From the NCBI RefSeq assembly GCF_019599265.1, contig NZ_JAHZTC010000005.1, positions 182,065 through 246,064 on the forward strand: DNA of 64,000 nucleotides, read 5' to 3'. Within the stretch, counting starts at the first letter, position 1. Every line of letters starts with the position of its first letter. The notes beneath the pieces were generated by a model that saw nothing but the letters and a program-made list of their open reading frames with translations, had not been told where the DNA came from and did no database searches. The DNA is from Pontibacter sp. HSC-14F20. GTDB taxonomy: Bacteria > Bacteroidota > Bacteroidia > Cytophagales > Hymenobacteraceae. Positions 27,115 to 36,221 of the stretch are shown piece by piece. The position numbers and the translations under genes are program-made.

Positions 27115-27804
27115 TTAGCTATTTAAGGATTTCCTGATTTCACGAATTCTCTTTTGGGTAGTGTTAAAAGCGATTGCTATATCTTTGTCAGTGATAATTT
27201 CTGCATCTAAAAGGTGCTTTATACCTGCTTCAATATCTAAGGCAAATAATACTCGGTGCAGTTTCTTAATGTTATCTTTTACCTCTTCTACTTGTTCCTT
27301 ATATCTTTTTAACCTCCTGTTCTCAATTTTAAGATTTAAAATCTCACTGCTCTGTTTCTCTACTTTCTGAGCTAAGTCATATTCATCCCAAGAGTAATAA
27401 TTACTAAGATGCTGCATCACTTCTATGCAGTGTTTAAAGCTATAAATACCACTAAGTTTAACCCACTCTTTTTTTTGTACTCCAACCTTATCCTGTATTG
27501 TGAAGCCTACCTGCTTTGTTCCAAACCCACTTCTATCCCAAAATTCAGTAGTGAAGTCTATTAAAATCACCCCACCTTCTTCGATTTTCACAGGCTTTAA
27601 ACTCTCATCATAGACTTTAAATTCATTAAAATCATACCTATTGCCAGCACTTGCCGAGATGTTATGATAGGAGTAGCTTTCACGAATATAGTATTTAGCA
27701 TTACTGTCCTTTAACATACGTTTCGATTTGCCTGACCTATGTTCATTATCATAAGTGATTACATGCCATGTGTCTGGGTAAGGTTTATCTTCTTTAGTAG
27801 GCAT
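27115..27804 (-). CDS. Unknown R-M-associated protein, paralogue 2
   Basis: A 229-residue protein with a beta-rich N-terminal half (about 1-115), a helical linker IYSFKHCIEVMQHLSNYYSWDEYDLAQK, and a coiled coil (130-175). It ends in a helix-turn-helix-like segment (IITDKDIAIAFNTTQKRIREIRKSL). All are given as parts of longer runs. Its middle matches the next gene upstream: CIxxMxxLxNYxS, then E-x-x-LAQK and a coiled coil ending in LxKLxxxLF. The two are tandem diverged paralogues between hsdS and hsdR. It alone has the DNA-binding-like tail. Confidence 0.7.
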   Translation of the reverse strand: MPTKEDKPYPDTWHVITYDNEHRSGKSKRMLKDSNAKYYIRESYSYHNISASAGNRYDFNEFKVYDESLKPVKIEEGGVILIDFTTEFWDRSGFGTKQVGFTIQDKVGVQKKEWVKLSGIYSFKHCIEVMQHLSNYYSWDEYDLAQKVEKQSSEILNLKIENRRLKRYKEQVEEVKDNIKKLHRVLFALDIEAGIKHLLDAEIITDKDIAIAFNTTQKRIREIRKSLNS

Positions 27805-27813
27805 AGATATAAA

Positions 27814-28386
27814 TTATGATAAACTGTTATTAAACAAAAGCTCCGTTAACTTCCTTAAATCATTTTTGCTTTCGTAAATGCAGTCAAGTTTTGATTGTAA
27901 TTCTCTGTTCTTTGCTTCAAGTTCAGAAATGATTTTTGCAGCACGCTCAGCTTCCTCTTGAGAGTGATTTAGTTTCTGAGCGAGCTCCATCGCTTCGCCA
28001 GATCCATAGTTGCCTAATGTGTTCATGTATGTTATACATTCGCAGAAAGCTTCAATCCCAGCTGTAAACGATTTTCTGACCGTGTGTCCACTTTTATCAA
28101 TTAGCTTAAAATCAATCCTCCTGGAATTAGGGAAACGCTTATCACCTGTTTCAGATGCTAAAGAGGTTTCTGTAGCTATTCCATTGTACTTCAAACTGGC
28201 AGGTTCAAATACAGTATTATGTACTATATATCTAAGGTAAATACGGGTTTCATTACTATAGCTATACCTCTGAAGTATATAGTAAAATGCTTCATCAGAA
28301 ATGACTGATTCCTTTGTGTCACCAGCTTTTAATACCTTGCCTAATTGGTTAAGGGAATACCATTTATCAGGAACAGACGGAGTCAT
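27814..28386 (-). CDS. Unknown R-M-associated protein, paralogue 1
   Basis: A 190-residue protein. The N-terminal half is beta-rich (YYILQRYSYSNETRIYLRYI, IDFKLIDKSGHTVRKSF), followed by EAFCECITYMNTLGNYGSG, AMELAQKL and a coiled coil ending in LRKLTELLFNNSL (short runs). It shares plan and motifs with the gene just downstream (27115-27804) but lacks that protein's helix-turn-helix-like tail. It starts 6 nt after hsdS. It may be a regulator or anti-restriction partner of the type I system; this is inference. Confidence 0.7.
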   Translation of the reverse strand: MTPSVPDKWYSLNQLGKVLKAGDTKESVISDEAFYYILQRYSYSNETRIYLRYIVHNTVFEPASLKYNGIATETSLASETGDKRFPNSRRIDFKLIDKSGHTVRKSFTAGIEAFCECITYMNTLGNYGSGEAMELAQKLNHSQEEAERAAKIISELEAKNRELQSKLDCIYESKNDLRKLTELLFNNSLS

Positions 28387-28392
28387 ATGGGC

Positions 28393-29634
28393 TTATAATA
28401 TAGATGATATAACAAACTTCGGCTTTGCACTCACCTGCTCCTCCACGGCCTCTACCTCCTGCAACGCCAACTCGCCTTTGAAAGCTTTTTGAAGTAGGGA
28501 TTGGAAGAGGGTTTCGGATTTATCTATACTTCTAGTAACTGTAAGTTTCATCTCCTCCACCTTCTCAACTATACCTGCGTACTTATCCTGAAGCGCTTTG
28601 GGTGGTATTAGGATTTTGATATCCTGAAGTTCCTGTGCATTTATGTTGGCCATCCCCACGATACTCTTGCACATGCCTTTTAAAGTATCTTTTCCGTGAA
28701 TAGAGTTTAGGTAACCAGAAATATAATCTGTATTTGCTCTATTGTTGGTACGTACCCGAATAAGATAACCAGCTATGGCCATTTCAGTATCTGAACGGTA
28801 AACAGCAGTTTTGCCAACTAGCTCTTTACTATTTGTTCTGTTAAAAAGTAGGTCGCCTTTTTTTACCAAATACTTATCCCGCTCTTGGGCTTCAAGATTA
28901 ATGTACTTTAAATTAGTAAAATCCATTGATCCAGAATAGGTCAGGTTATTCATCCTTAGGTATGGGTACTCTCCTTCGAGTTCGGCTGGCTTACTCGTGC
29001 CATACTTCGCTTCAGTAATGATTTCCCTAATTGTTCCTCTCTCCCACCCCTTCTCATTTCTCACTGGGTCGCCGAACATATCTAGAAAAACGGACTGCAG
29101 AAGATGGTCATAGTGGGCGAGTAGCTGGCGGTCTTTCTGGCGCAGGCGGTCGGCTTTATCTAGCACTTGGGCAATTCGCTTCTGTTCTTCCAGCGGAGGA
29201 AGTGGTATTTTTATATTACGAACATAGGCTTGGCTGATATTAGGTTGAGCACCGCCTATACTATCTTTAATTATTTGGTTACGCGTTGATAATAAGAAGT
29301 AGTAAAGGTATTTAGTATGAAGAACTCCATTCTTAGGAAAAATTCCGCAGATTGCCTGATTAGTTGTGGCAGGAAAATTTAATATTCCTAATTTTCCTGC
29401 AGTTGCACCATATAGTGCTAATAGCAACGTTCCTGCAGGAAAGGTCTTAGCACTAGAGTTCGCCAAGCCCAACTCGGTTATATATTCCTCACAGTCATTT
29501 ATGTAGCAATCTTGTAGTTGTCCTGACTTTACCCATGGTATGTTTCCACACCAAAATTTATTATTACTCCTAGACGGAGTCCCTCCACTACTTGTATCAG
29601 CGAGTTTACCAAGTTCTAATACTTCCCACCTCAT
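28393..29634 (-). CDS. hsdS: Type I restriction specificity subunit S (HsdS)
   Basis: A 413-residue protein with two target-recognition domains. The first spans 1-140 (SGGTPSRSNNKFW, LLLALYGATAGKLGIL, QPNISQAYVRNIKIPLPPLEEQ). The helical spacer follows (KRIAQVLDKADRLRQKDRQL). The second TRD runs about 195-365, ending in LIPPKALQDKYAGIVEKVEEM. Each domain reads half of the split target. Its ATG overlaps the hsdM stop by 4 nt (ATGA), so M and S are translationally coupled. The first TRD is AT-richer than hsdM, as expected for exchanged specificity modules. Confidence 0.95.
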   Translation of the reverse strand: MRWEVLELGKLADTSSGGTPSRSNNKFWCGNIPWVKSGQLQDCYINDCEEYITELGLANSSAKTFPAGTLLLALYGATAGKLGILNFPATTNQAICGIFPKNGVLHTKYLYYFLLSTRNQIIKDSIGGAQPNISQAYVRNIKIPLPPLEEQKRIAQVLDKADRLRQKDRQLLAHYDHLLQSVFLDMFGDPVRNEKGWERGTIREIITEAKYGTSKPAELEGEYPYLRMNNLTYSGSMDFTNLKYINLEAQERDKYLVKKGDLLFNRTNSKELVGKTAVYRSDTEMAIAGYLIRVRTNNRANTDYISGYLNSIHGKDTLKGMCKSIVGMANINAQELQDIKILIPPKALQDKYAGIVEKVEEMKLTVTRSIDKSETLFQSLLQKAFKGELALQEVEAVEEQVSAKPKFVISSIL

Positions 29635-31100
29635 CCTAATAACTCCTCCAGCTCTTTCAGTTCACGTTGTCTTTCTTCGTCCAGTTGGCGGATAGCGGCC
29701 AGAATGGTTCTCGGAGAATCATACCTAACCTCTGCGTACACGGCCTCTTTGTAGCGGTTAATGCTCAGGTCGTAGGCGTTGGCTTGTATGTCGGCGAGCG
29801 GCACCATAAAGCTCTGCTCGGTGCGGGCGCGGTTGCGCTCTTGGTCGCGCTGCTGCCAGCGGGCCAACAGGTCGGGTATGTTGTTGTTTTCGTGCTTGCT
29901 GGCATCGAGCGGCGTGCGCTTATCGTCGAGCGAGTAGCCATCGGCCTGCATGTCGTAAAACCATACCTGGTCGGTACCGCCCGAGTTGGTTTTGGTAAAC
30001 ACCAGCACCGCCGTGCTCACCCCCGCATAAGGTTTAAACACCCCTGACGGCATCGAGATAACCGCCTCCAGCTTCTGCTGCTCAATAATCTCTTTGCGCA
30101 GGGCCTGGTGCGCCTTGCTCGAGCCGAACAGCACGCCATCGGGCACAATCACAGCCGCACGACCGCCCGCTTTTAGCATGCGAAGCATCAGCGCCAGGAA
30201 GAGCAGCTCTGTCTTTTTGGTGCTCACTGTTTTGAGCAGGCTTTTCTCCACAGAATCGTGGTCGAGCGAGCCCTTAAACGGCGGATTGGCCAGAATCAGG
30301 GTATAGGCCTCGCTGATGGTATTGGCCTCGGAGAGCGCATCGCGGTAGTGCAGCTGCGGGTTCTCGATGCCATGCAGCATCAGGTTCATGGCCCCGATGC
30401 GCACCATGGTCGCGTCAAACTCCAGTCCGTTGAACATACTGTGCTGGAAGTGCTGCCACAAGTCAGGGGTGGTCAGTATGTTTGGGTATTTTTGGCGCAG
30501 GTACTCCCCCGCCCCCACCAGAAAGCCGCAGCTTCCCGCCGATGGGTCGCAGATGGTATCGTGTGGGGAGGGCGCCATCATCTCCACCATCATGCCGATG
30601 ATGTGGCGTGGCGTCCGAAACTGTCCGTTGGTGCCCGCCGTGGCCACTTTCGAGAGCAGGTACTCGTACAGGTCGCCTTTGGTGTCGCGGTCGCTCATGT
30701 CGATGGCCGAGAGCATGCTCACCACCCGCTCCAGCAGGTTAGCCGTCGGTATCATGTAGGTGGCGTCCTTCATCTGCTGCGTAAACACGCTGTCGTTGGC
30801 CCCGAAGCTTTTGATGAACGGAAACACCTCCATGCTCATGATGCGGTGCATCTCCTCGGCGTCCATGTCTTTGAAGCGGGTCCAGCGCAAGTGCTGCTGC
30901 TCTTCGCTAAAAATCGGGTCTTTTAGAGGCTGCTTGAGCAAACTGGCCTTTTTCTCTTTAGCCGTGTGCAACTCGTCGAGCCTGCGGATAAAGAGCAGGT
31001 AGGTAATTTGCTCAATCACGGTAAGCGGGTTGGAAATACCGCCCGTCCAGAAGGCCTCCCAGATGCGGTCTACTCTATTTTTTAATTCTCCTGTGATCAT
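29631..31100 (-). CDS. hsdM: Type I N6-adenine methyltransferase subunit M (HsdM)
   Basis: A 489-residue DNA adenine methyltransferase. The helical N-terminal domain (1-150) is followed by the SAM-binding motif DPSAGSCGF (185-193) and the catalytic NPPF (272-275). It methylates both strands of the target chosen by HsdS and supports HsdR cleavage. The stop codon overlaps the hsdS start. GC-rich with many frame-shadow ORFs, unlike the AT-rich genes on either side, so the core enzyme and its passengers have different histories. Confidence 0.95.
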   Translation of the reverse strand: MITGELKNRVDRIWEAFWTGGISNPLTVIEQITYLLFIRRLDELHTAKEKKASLLKQPLKDPIFSEEQQHLRWTRFKDMDAEEMHRIMSMEVFPFIKSFGANDSVFTQQMKDATYMIPTANLLERVVSMLSAIDMSDRDTKGDLYEYLLSKVATAGTNGQFRTPRHIIGMMVEMMAPSPHDTICDPSAGSCGFLVGAGEYLRQKYPNILTTPDLWQHFQHSMFNGLEFDATMVRIGAMNLMLHGIENPQLHYRDALSEANTISEAYTLILANPPFKGSLDHDSVEKSLLKTVSTKKTELLFLALMLRMLKAGGRAAVIVPDGVLFGSSKAHQALRKEIIEQQKLEAVISMPSGVFKPYAGVSTAVLVFTKTNSGGTDQVWFYDMQADGYSLDDKRTPLDASKHENNNIPDLLARWQQRDQERNRARTEQSFMVPLADIQANAYDLSINRYKEAVYAEVRYDSPRTILAAIRQLDEERQRELKELEELLG

Positions 31101-31130
31101 GGGGTGGGGTAAAAAATGTATGCGAAAAAG

Positions 31131-31577
31131 CTACTCTTTTACAATTTTTAATTCGTGCAACTTTTCAACAATCAACACAAAGTCATTTTCTTTGTCAGAC
31201 CAATATTTACATACTATTAGTAGGTTACTTCCTGCACTATCTGGTTCTGTTGAAAATAGGTCTTTATAAAAAATAAAAGGAGGAACGTCGTCGCTTGTAT
31301 TAGTGCGATTATAAATTTGTTTATAAGTTAAGCCATCTTTATTTAATTGCATTTTAGCATAACTCCCAACAGCCACTCTACTATCTATTCTATGGTCAAG
31401 ATTTGTGTGATTATGTATGAAGCCATGAACAAGCATAATTGGACCGCCAATCTTATTTCGAACCTTGAAACCCGCTATTAATTGATGATTAAACAGCAGA
31501 TGATTCGTAACTGCTTTATTCATTTCGAGTAGTGCCTGAGAATCTGCACTAGCAATGTATTGAAGAATATCTGACAT
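31131..31577 (-). CDS. Unknown protein, third gene of ATPase operon
   Basis: A 148-residue protein with a mixed fold (LIAGFKVRNKIGGPIMLVHGF, RIDSRVAVGSYAKMQL, LLIVCKYWSDKENDFVLIV, short runs). No family recognised. It is 5 nt downstream of the 31583 gene and 30 nt upstream of hsdM, on the same strand. It probably belongs with the OLD-type ATPase pair but could be read into hsdM. Confidence 0.65.
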   Translation of the reverse strand: MSDILQYIASADSQALLEMNKAVTNHLLFNHQLIAGFKVRNKIGGPIMLVHGFIHNHTNLDHRIDSRVAVGSYAKMQLNKDGLTYKQIYNRTNTSDDVPPFIFYKDLFSTEPDSAGSNLLIVCKYWSDKENDFVLIVEKLHELKIVKE

Positions 31578-31582
31578 GTCGA

Positions 31583-32608
31583 TTAGTTTAAATTTAATAA
31601 TCTGTTTTTATTTTCGCCATGCACATTTTCTGCCACAGCTGCGCAGGCACTATACTCTTCTAATAAGAGCTTCACATCTACTTGGTTAGAGCCATACAAG
31701 TTAAATCCCATATATAACTTTGAATTAGATGGTCGGAGTTGATTGGCACGCTTAAAAAGATTAAAACCTTTACCCACTTCATACCAGTAGTAATTAGTTA
31801 CGATGCGTCGGTCGTGGAAATCAGAGTCGACCTCACTTTCAACATGCGCCTTTACCTTATCATCAAAATCAATGATAGTCAAGTTTACTTGAACCAGCGG
31901 CAACTTCATTTTAAAAAAACTATCCAATTCAGACTTAATCTGGCTGAACTCACGATTACTTTCTTTTTGAGAAGCGATAATTGTAACATCAACTGGCACC
32001 AGCATTTTCCTATTTGGGATCAACTCCAACAAAAGCGGCTTTAGATTATGTTCAATTCTCTGCCCAGACTTATCACACAAAACATACTTATCTGCTATCA
32101 CAATGGAATTTACTGGATGGGGATAGTCCTGTATTTTGCCCCAAGCATCAAAGCGTTCGTTTGGGTCAATTTCAGGATTTGTTGATATATGATATCTGGT
32201 GAGCTCCTTGGCTGTTAGAAACCTTTTCCACTTTTGGTTTAAGTCCTCTGCATTCATAAAGCTGTACCCTACCTGACCCTCCAACACATTACATTCTTCA
32301 CAAGGCGTTTTTAAGAAGAACATTTTAAAGGCATTGCCATGATTATAAAAACCAGCCTGCTTCACAAGCTGTGAAAGGTCTGACTTCAACTCATAATGCG
32401 GCTCTCTTTCTTCAATGGCATGCAGCAGCGGATTGGCAGTCACATAAGTTTCCAACTCATCATAATCATCAAAGTCGCAGATTACTTTTACGCCTCGCTT
32501 AATGTTCTTGATGAAATGGATAAAGCTGTCATATACCGCCTTCTTTTCCTCGGTAAAATTATACCTGAAGAACCCATCCAAAAAACCTTTGTCGATTACA
32601 ATCTCCAT
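31583..32608 (-). CDS. Unknown partner of the OLD-type ATPase
   Basis: A 341-residue protein I cannot assign. The N-terminus (VKVICDFDDYDELETYV) has clustered acids after a strand, and a central segment (SIVIADKYVLCDKSGQRI) looks like a beta hairpin. The strand LVQVNLTIIDFDDK is followed by RRIVTNYYWYEVGKGFNLF. Two cysteines occur in TPCEECNV. The acid patches could form a metal-dependent nuclease site, which is speculation. It starts 8 nt after the ATPase stop, an arrangement common for two-gene ATPase-effector defence systems. Confidence 0.7.
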   Translation of the reverse strand: MEIVIDKGFLDGFFRYNFTEEKKAVYDSFIHFIKNIKRGVKVICDFDDYDELETYVTANPLLHAIEEREPHYELKSDLSQLVKQAGFYNHGNAFKMFFLKTPCEECNVLEGQVGYSFMNAEDLNQKWKRFLTAKELTRYHISTNPEIDPNERFDAWGKIQDYPHPVNSIVIADKYVLCDKSGQRIEHNLKPLLLELIPNRKMLVPVDVTIIASQKESNREFSQIKSELDSFFKMKLPLVQVNLTIIDFDDKVKAHVESEVDSDFHDRRIVTNYYWYEVGKGFNLFKRANQLRPSNSKLYMGFNLYGSNQVDVKLLLEEYSACAAVAENVHGENKNRLLNLN

Positions 32609-32616
32609 AGATGTCC

Positions 32617-34287
32617 TTAATTTACATTATAGAGATGTGCATTCCTTAACCTCATCAACTCAAGCTTCCAATTGGTCGCCTCGTCAATAAAGCCCGGTCC
32701 AAAATCATTAGTTAAGCTGCCATCAGCATTGATATTGATTTTGCGAACAAATTTGTCGGAGTCGCTCGGCATGTTGCCGTCAAGGTAGTAAATAACTGAG
32801 TGCTCTGGTTTTACTTCCCCAGATGCAGTAAGCACCTGCAGCCTGCGGATCAGGTATTCGCTGTGTGTTTCGATAAGGAGAGTTACCTCAAACGTTTGGG
32901 CCACGTCGATGAAGAAGTCTGCTAGGAGGGATTGAAGTTTTGGATGCAGGTTTGATTCAGGTTCTTCAATTAGTAGAAGGGGGCCTCCTAGCCGTGGCAG
33001 GTCTATACTCTTAGGTATGGTATCCTTATCTTCATCACTCATATCATCAAAAAGCGAACTTGCACCAATAAATACATGCTCTTCTTTTAATTCTAAACCA
33101 GAGCTTATAAATAACAGGATAGGTAAAAACTGGGTAACACCGTAGCCCAAATCTATCAAATCTACCTTATGTCCGTCTTTTTCTATTACAACTTCAGTGG
33201 CTATACCTTTTACACGGTTAATGATAACTTTATCTCCTATACCAAACTTTCGTAACCATTTATCAGCAAATTCAAGGTTACCATATAAATTTCGATTCTC
33301 TTCTTTACTCCATATTTTATCTAGGTTTAAAAGAAGCTCATTAAATGCAGTACCCTGTGACTGGTTAGTATATAAACGTTGAGAGTTTGCTCTGATTGAC
33401 TCCAAGTAATGGACATTACGAGTAGTTCCATAAATAGAGCGACTTATTCTATCAATTAATTTATTTGCCCCTGATTTGAATTTTCTGAAAGTAGAGTCAT
33501 TTATAAGTGAGCTAATATCTACCTGCTTCAAATATGGTAACAAACTATAATCTAGTTCCGAATTATCAAATAGGTTGACAGGGTTCCCAGCAAAATAATC
33601 ATCTGTTATTTTCAGTTCCTCTAATAATTCATAAAGAGTTTTCCTAATTGGCTCGCTTGTAATATTTATGGTATTTACATCTTCAACAATTTGATAAGCA
33701 TATCTCGACAGTAATATACCCTCAATCTGCAAGCTTATCTCTAAAGCTTCTTGTTGTTTTAATGTTGGTATTAATGTAATTAGCTTAATAGGGTCAATAA
33801 GACAACTTTCTGCACAGAACCTTTTTTTGAGATATTTTAGATTAGAAAAGACTCTATAGCCAGATTCATCAAAAGAGGGTATAAGATCAATTAATAGCAT
33901 TGCCTGATCATAATTGTCTTTCAATTTAGTATCCATTGAAATCATAAATCGATGGCAATGTGAATTCTCTCCAAAGTCTGATATTGTAGCCTTATAATCA
34001 GTTATAATCAAAAAATCATCTCCAAACTTAAGTAAGAATCTGATAGTGTCTGAATCAGAATTCCTTGATTTGGCTAAGTTGAATGTCCCAAGCTTGTGCC
34101 CCTCACCTGTGAATCTCAAATATCCAGGATCAACAGAATTATTGTTTAATAACTTAATAGCCTTAAACACACTACTCTTCCCCGAGCTATTCGTCCCGGT
34201 AAAGATCGTAATAGGTGCTAAGTCAAAGAATGTAGGTTGGCTGAAAACGCGAAAGTTAGAAAATCCTATACCTGTAATCTGAGTCAT
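32617..34287 (-). CDS. OLD/RecF-type AAA ATPase (DUF3696-like)
   Basis: A 556-residue ABC-class ATPase. Walker A is GTNSSGKS (31-38) after SNFRVF, and the signature region reads LIDLGYGVTQFLPILLF. Walker B is LLIEEPESNLHPKLQ, followed by the switch LLIETHSEYLIRRLQ and a C-terminal YYLDGN strand of the DUF3696 kind. No Toprim nuclease is attached, unlike true OLD proteins, so the effector is probably the next gene (31583-32608). First gene of the block; AT-rich in the middle, GC-richer at the 3' end. Confidence 0.85.
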   Translation of the reverse strand: MTQITGIGFSNFRVFSQPTFFDLAPITIFTGTNSSGKSSVFKAIKLLNNNSVDPGYLRFTGEGHKLGTFNLAKSRNSDSDTIRFLLKFGDDFLIITDYKATISDFGENSHCHRFMISMDTKLKDNYDQAMLLIDLIPSFDESGYRVFSNLKYLKKRFCAESCLIDPIKLITLIPTLKQQEALEISLQIEGILLSRYAYQIVEDVNTINITSEPIRKTLYELLEELKITDDYFAGNPVNLFDNSELDYSLLPYLKQVDISSLINDSTFRKFKSGANKLIDRISRSIYGTTRNVHYLESIRANSQRLYTNQSQGTAFNELLLNLDKIWSKEENRNLYGNLEFADKWLRKFGIGDKVIINRVKGIATEVVIEKDGHKVDLIDLGYGVTQFLPILLFISSGLELKEEHVFIGASSLFDDMSDEDKDTIPKSIDLPRLGGPLLLIEEPESNLHPKLQSLLADFFIDVAQTFEVTLLIETHSEYLIRRLQVLTASGEVKPEHSVIYYLDGNMPSDSDKFVRKININADGSLTNDFGPGFIDEATNWKLELMRLRNAHLYNVN

Positions 34288-34651
34288 AGTGGCTGATGAT
34301 GTAGTTGTTGTTAGTTTGTTTTCATATGCATTGCCTTATTAGCTCAAGCATATTTCTTTTGCTAAATATACAGAAATCGTTTTAGGTACACCTGCTGTTA
34401 TTTTCTTTTATTTTGACTTCATAGGCAAAACATTGAAGCACAAAATGATGTGATTTGTTTTACCTGAGGAGCTGCATTTTCAAGTGTTGTGCCAATATTA
34501 AACTGTGCTTCAGCGTCTCAAGAAAGCATTCACTCACTGTATCGTGTGTCAGGCATAGGTATTGCCTATCAGAAACTGACGGGTGGCGCATAGATGCTCG
34601 TAGGCTTAGAAGCCTGACCCGAACGCTTTCGGGGATGCTATGAGGTCTTGG
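34288..34651. other. Gene-free region with stacked hairpins
   Basis: No gene is seen in these 364 bp. The part next to the ATPase gene is AT-rich and contains TATATTTA, a near match to the -7 element TAnnTTTG, but no TTG at the right distance. From 34589 to 34642 several perfect short hairpins stack: AGGCTT-AG-AAGCCT, then CCCGAA-CGCT-TTCGGG, inside an outer CATAG/CTATG pair. This part lies just beyond the stop of the 34652 gene and may protect or end its mRNA. Confidence 0.5.
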
Positions 34652-35218
34652 CTACAGCTCCCACTCCGCATACACAATAAACGGCGTGGGCTCCAGGGCA
34701 TGGATCAACCCATCGGGTATGCGGACGGTAAACAGGTACAGATTCAGGTCGGTGTAAATGCGGGGGTTGCGAGAGAAAACGATGTACTGCGACAACTCCG
34801 CTTTACCTTGTGTCTTTTTTAGCGTGAAACCGTTTAGGGCATAGGACAGGCGCCAGTCTTCCTGCTGCTTCAGGCCAACAGTGCGCGCCTCCCCTACCCG
34901 CATCTGCCGCAGGTGCTTTGCAATCACAGGTGATGTTTTCAGGTAGTCAGGCTCTAGGTACAGGTTCTCGCCTTTGCCGTACACGTAGTGCTGCAGGATG
35001 TCCGCCGCTTCCGGGTAGGGGAGCATGCCGGCCACTATGATGGCGTGGTACAAGGTATAACACTGAAGCTTATCGAAGGTGGTGAGTTGCCTGCTTTGCA
35101 GGCGCTGGTTTATACCTGCCACATGCCCGCTTAAACCTTTGCCAATGTGCTCTCCGAAAAGCGCGGTCAGCAATAAGATTAGTCCAAGGACCAGTACGGT
35201 GCGTTTGAATAGTTTCAT
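34652..35218 (-). CDS. Unknown protein with N-terminal membrane anchor
   Basis: A 188-residue protein. Residues 6-22 form a signal anchor (TVLVLGLILLLTALF) after a KLFKR start. The rest is extracytoplasmic, with YTLYHAIIVAGMLPYPEAADIL and a strand-rich C-terminus (LYLFTVRIP, TPFIVYAEWEL). No family recognised. It starts 6 nt after the stop of the 35225 gene, so both are in one operon. Confidence 0.65.
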   Translation of the reverse strand: MKLFKRTVLVLGLILLLTALFGEHIGKGLSGHVAGINQRLQSRQLTTFDKLQCYTLYHAIIVAGMLPYPEAADILQHYVYGKGENLYLEPDYLKTSPVIAKHLRQMRVGEARTVGLKQQEDWRLSYALNGFTLKKTQGKAELSQYIVFSRNPRIYTDLNLYLFTVRIPDGLIHALEPTPFIVYAEWEL

Positions 35219-35224
35219 TTGGGT

Positions 35225-36196
35225 TTAGTTTTCGTTGGCCAGCACTTCGTAATAGGTGTTTGTAATAGGCGACAGGTATAGCAAGTGCTGCAACTGGTCC
35301 ATGTGATGGGCTTCGTAAAGCATCGCGGCATCAAAGATATGCTCGGCATCCTCCGGCGGCAAGGCATACTCAGGGTCCAGCACCATCTCGCCCAGCCGGG
35401 TATAGGTTACATAGTCATTGGCATGGCACCAAGCCATATAAATCAGCACCCTAGCCAGCCAATCGTAGGTTTTGTTGTTTGTCAGTTGGTCCAGATGCTG
35501 GTGCAATTTAGCCTTAATCGCTGCAGGTATGGCGTCGTAGTCGTAGGTCTTGTAGACCGGAACTTCATCGGGTTCCTCGTCTTCCTCATCCAAATCCTCA
35601 AAATCTGCCGAACCTGTAAATAAGCTAAAATCTGTGTCGCCTCCTTTCGCAAATGCCTCCAGAAACTCAGCCTCGTCAATACGCTGGTCATAGGCCGACT
35701 TATACCTGAACTGATGCCGTTTGGCAAGGGTGGGGTCGCCATATTCTCCTTCGTACAGGCAGCGCTGCCCTACCAAGTTATCGCAGATGTTCGGGTTTTT
35801 CACAGGTATAGCCCGCAGCCCTTTTTGGCGGTCAATCACCACCACTCCCTCGGGAGCTTTCAAGTATAGCTTGTCGTTGCGCCAGAGCAGGTAGTCGCAG
35901 CGCTCCAGGTACATGCTATGCTTTTCGAAGGTGCCGTAATCCGACACCATGCGCGGACGGGTAGTTTTGCCTTTGCCGCTAAAATCGGCCTGTTTAAAAT
36001 AAGGTATAGCCGCCGGCAGCACAGGGGCATGCACCACCTGTAACTGACTGATAGAATACACGCCAAACACCTCTCCCTGCCGGAAGCCTATCAGGTCGTG
36101 GGTGATGCGCCACAGGCGGTGGTACTGGCAGGGCAGCATCTCCATGCCATCCTGCACTAACCCGAAATAAAATCCGTTCGCTATGATTTGAAGCAA
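35225..36196 (-). CDS. Unknown protein with WG-like repeats
   Basis: A 323-residue protein. The N-terminal half looks like WG/KWG repeats (NGFYFGLVQDGMEMLPCQYH, FRQGEVFGVYSISQ, NDKLYLKAPEGVVVIDR), short beta units often found in Bacteroidota surface or stress proteins. A highly acidic linker follows (DFEDLDEEDEEPDE), then a helical C-terminus (LHQHLDQLTNNKTYDWLA). Function unknown. Head of an operon with the anchored protein downstream. Confidence 0.65.
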   Translation of the reverse strand: MLQIIANGFYFGLVQDGMEMLPCQYHRLWRITHDLIGFRQGEVFGVYSISQLQVVHAPVLPAAIPYFKQADFSGKGKTTRPRMVSDYGTFEKHSMYLERCDYLLWRNDKLYLKAPEGVVVIDRQKGLRAIPVKNPNICDNLVGQRCLYEGEYGDPTLAKRHQFRYKSAYDQRIDEAEFLEAFAKGGDTDFSLFTGSADFEDLDEEDEEPDEVPVYKTYDYDAIPAAIKAKLHQHLDQLTNNKTYDWLARVLIYMAWCHANDYVTYTRLGEMVLDPEYALPPEDAEHIFDAAMLYEAHHMDQLQHLLYLSPITNTYYEVLANEN

Positions 36197-36221
36197 GGTA
36201 TACTTTAGTTATGCGTTGAAA

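Noticed and set aside
30258..30926. 222-codon plus-strand frame opposite hsdM
   Set aside because: Antisense to the HsdM catalytic motifs; His/Val-rich shadow.
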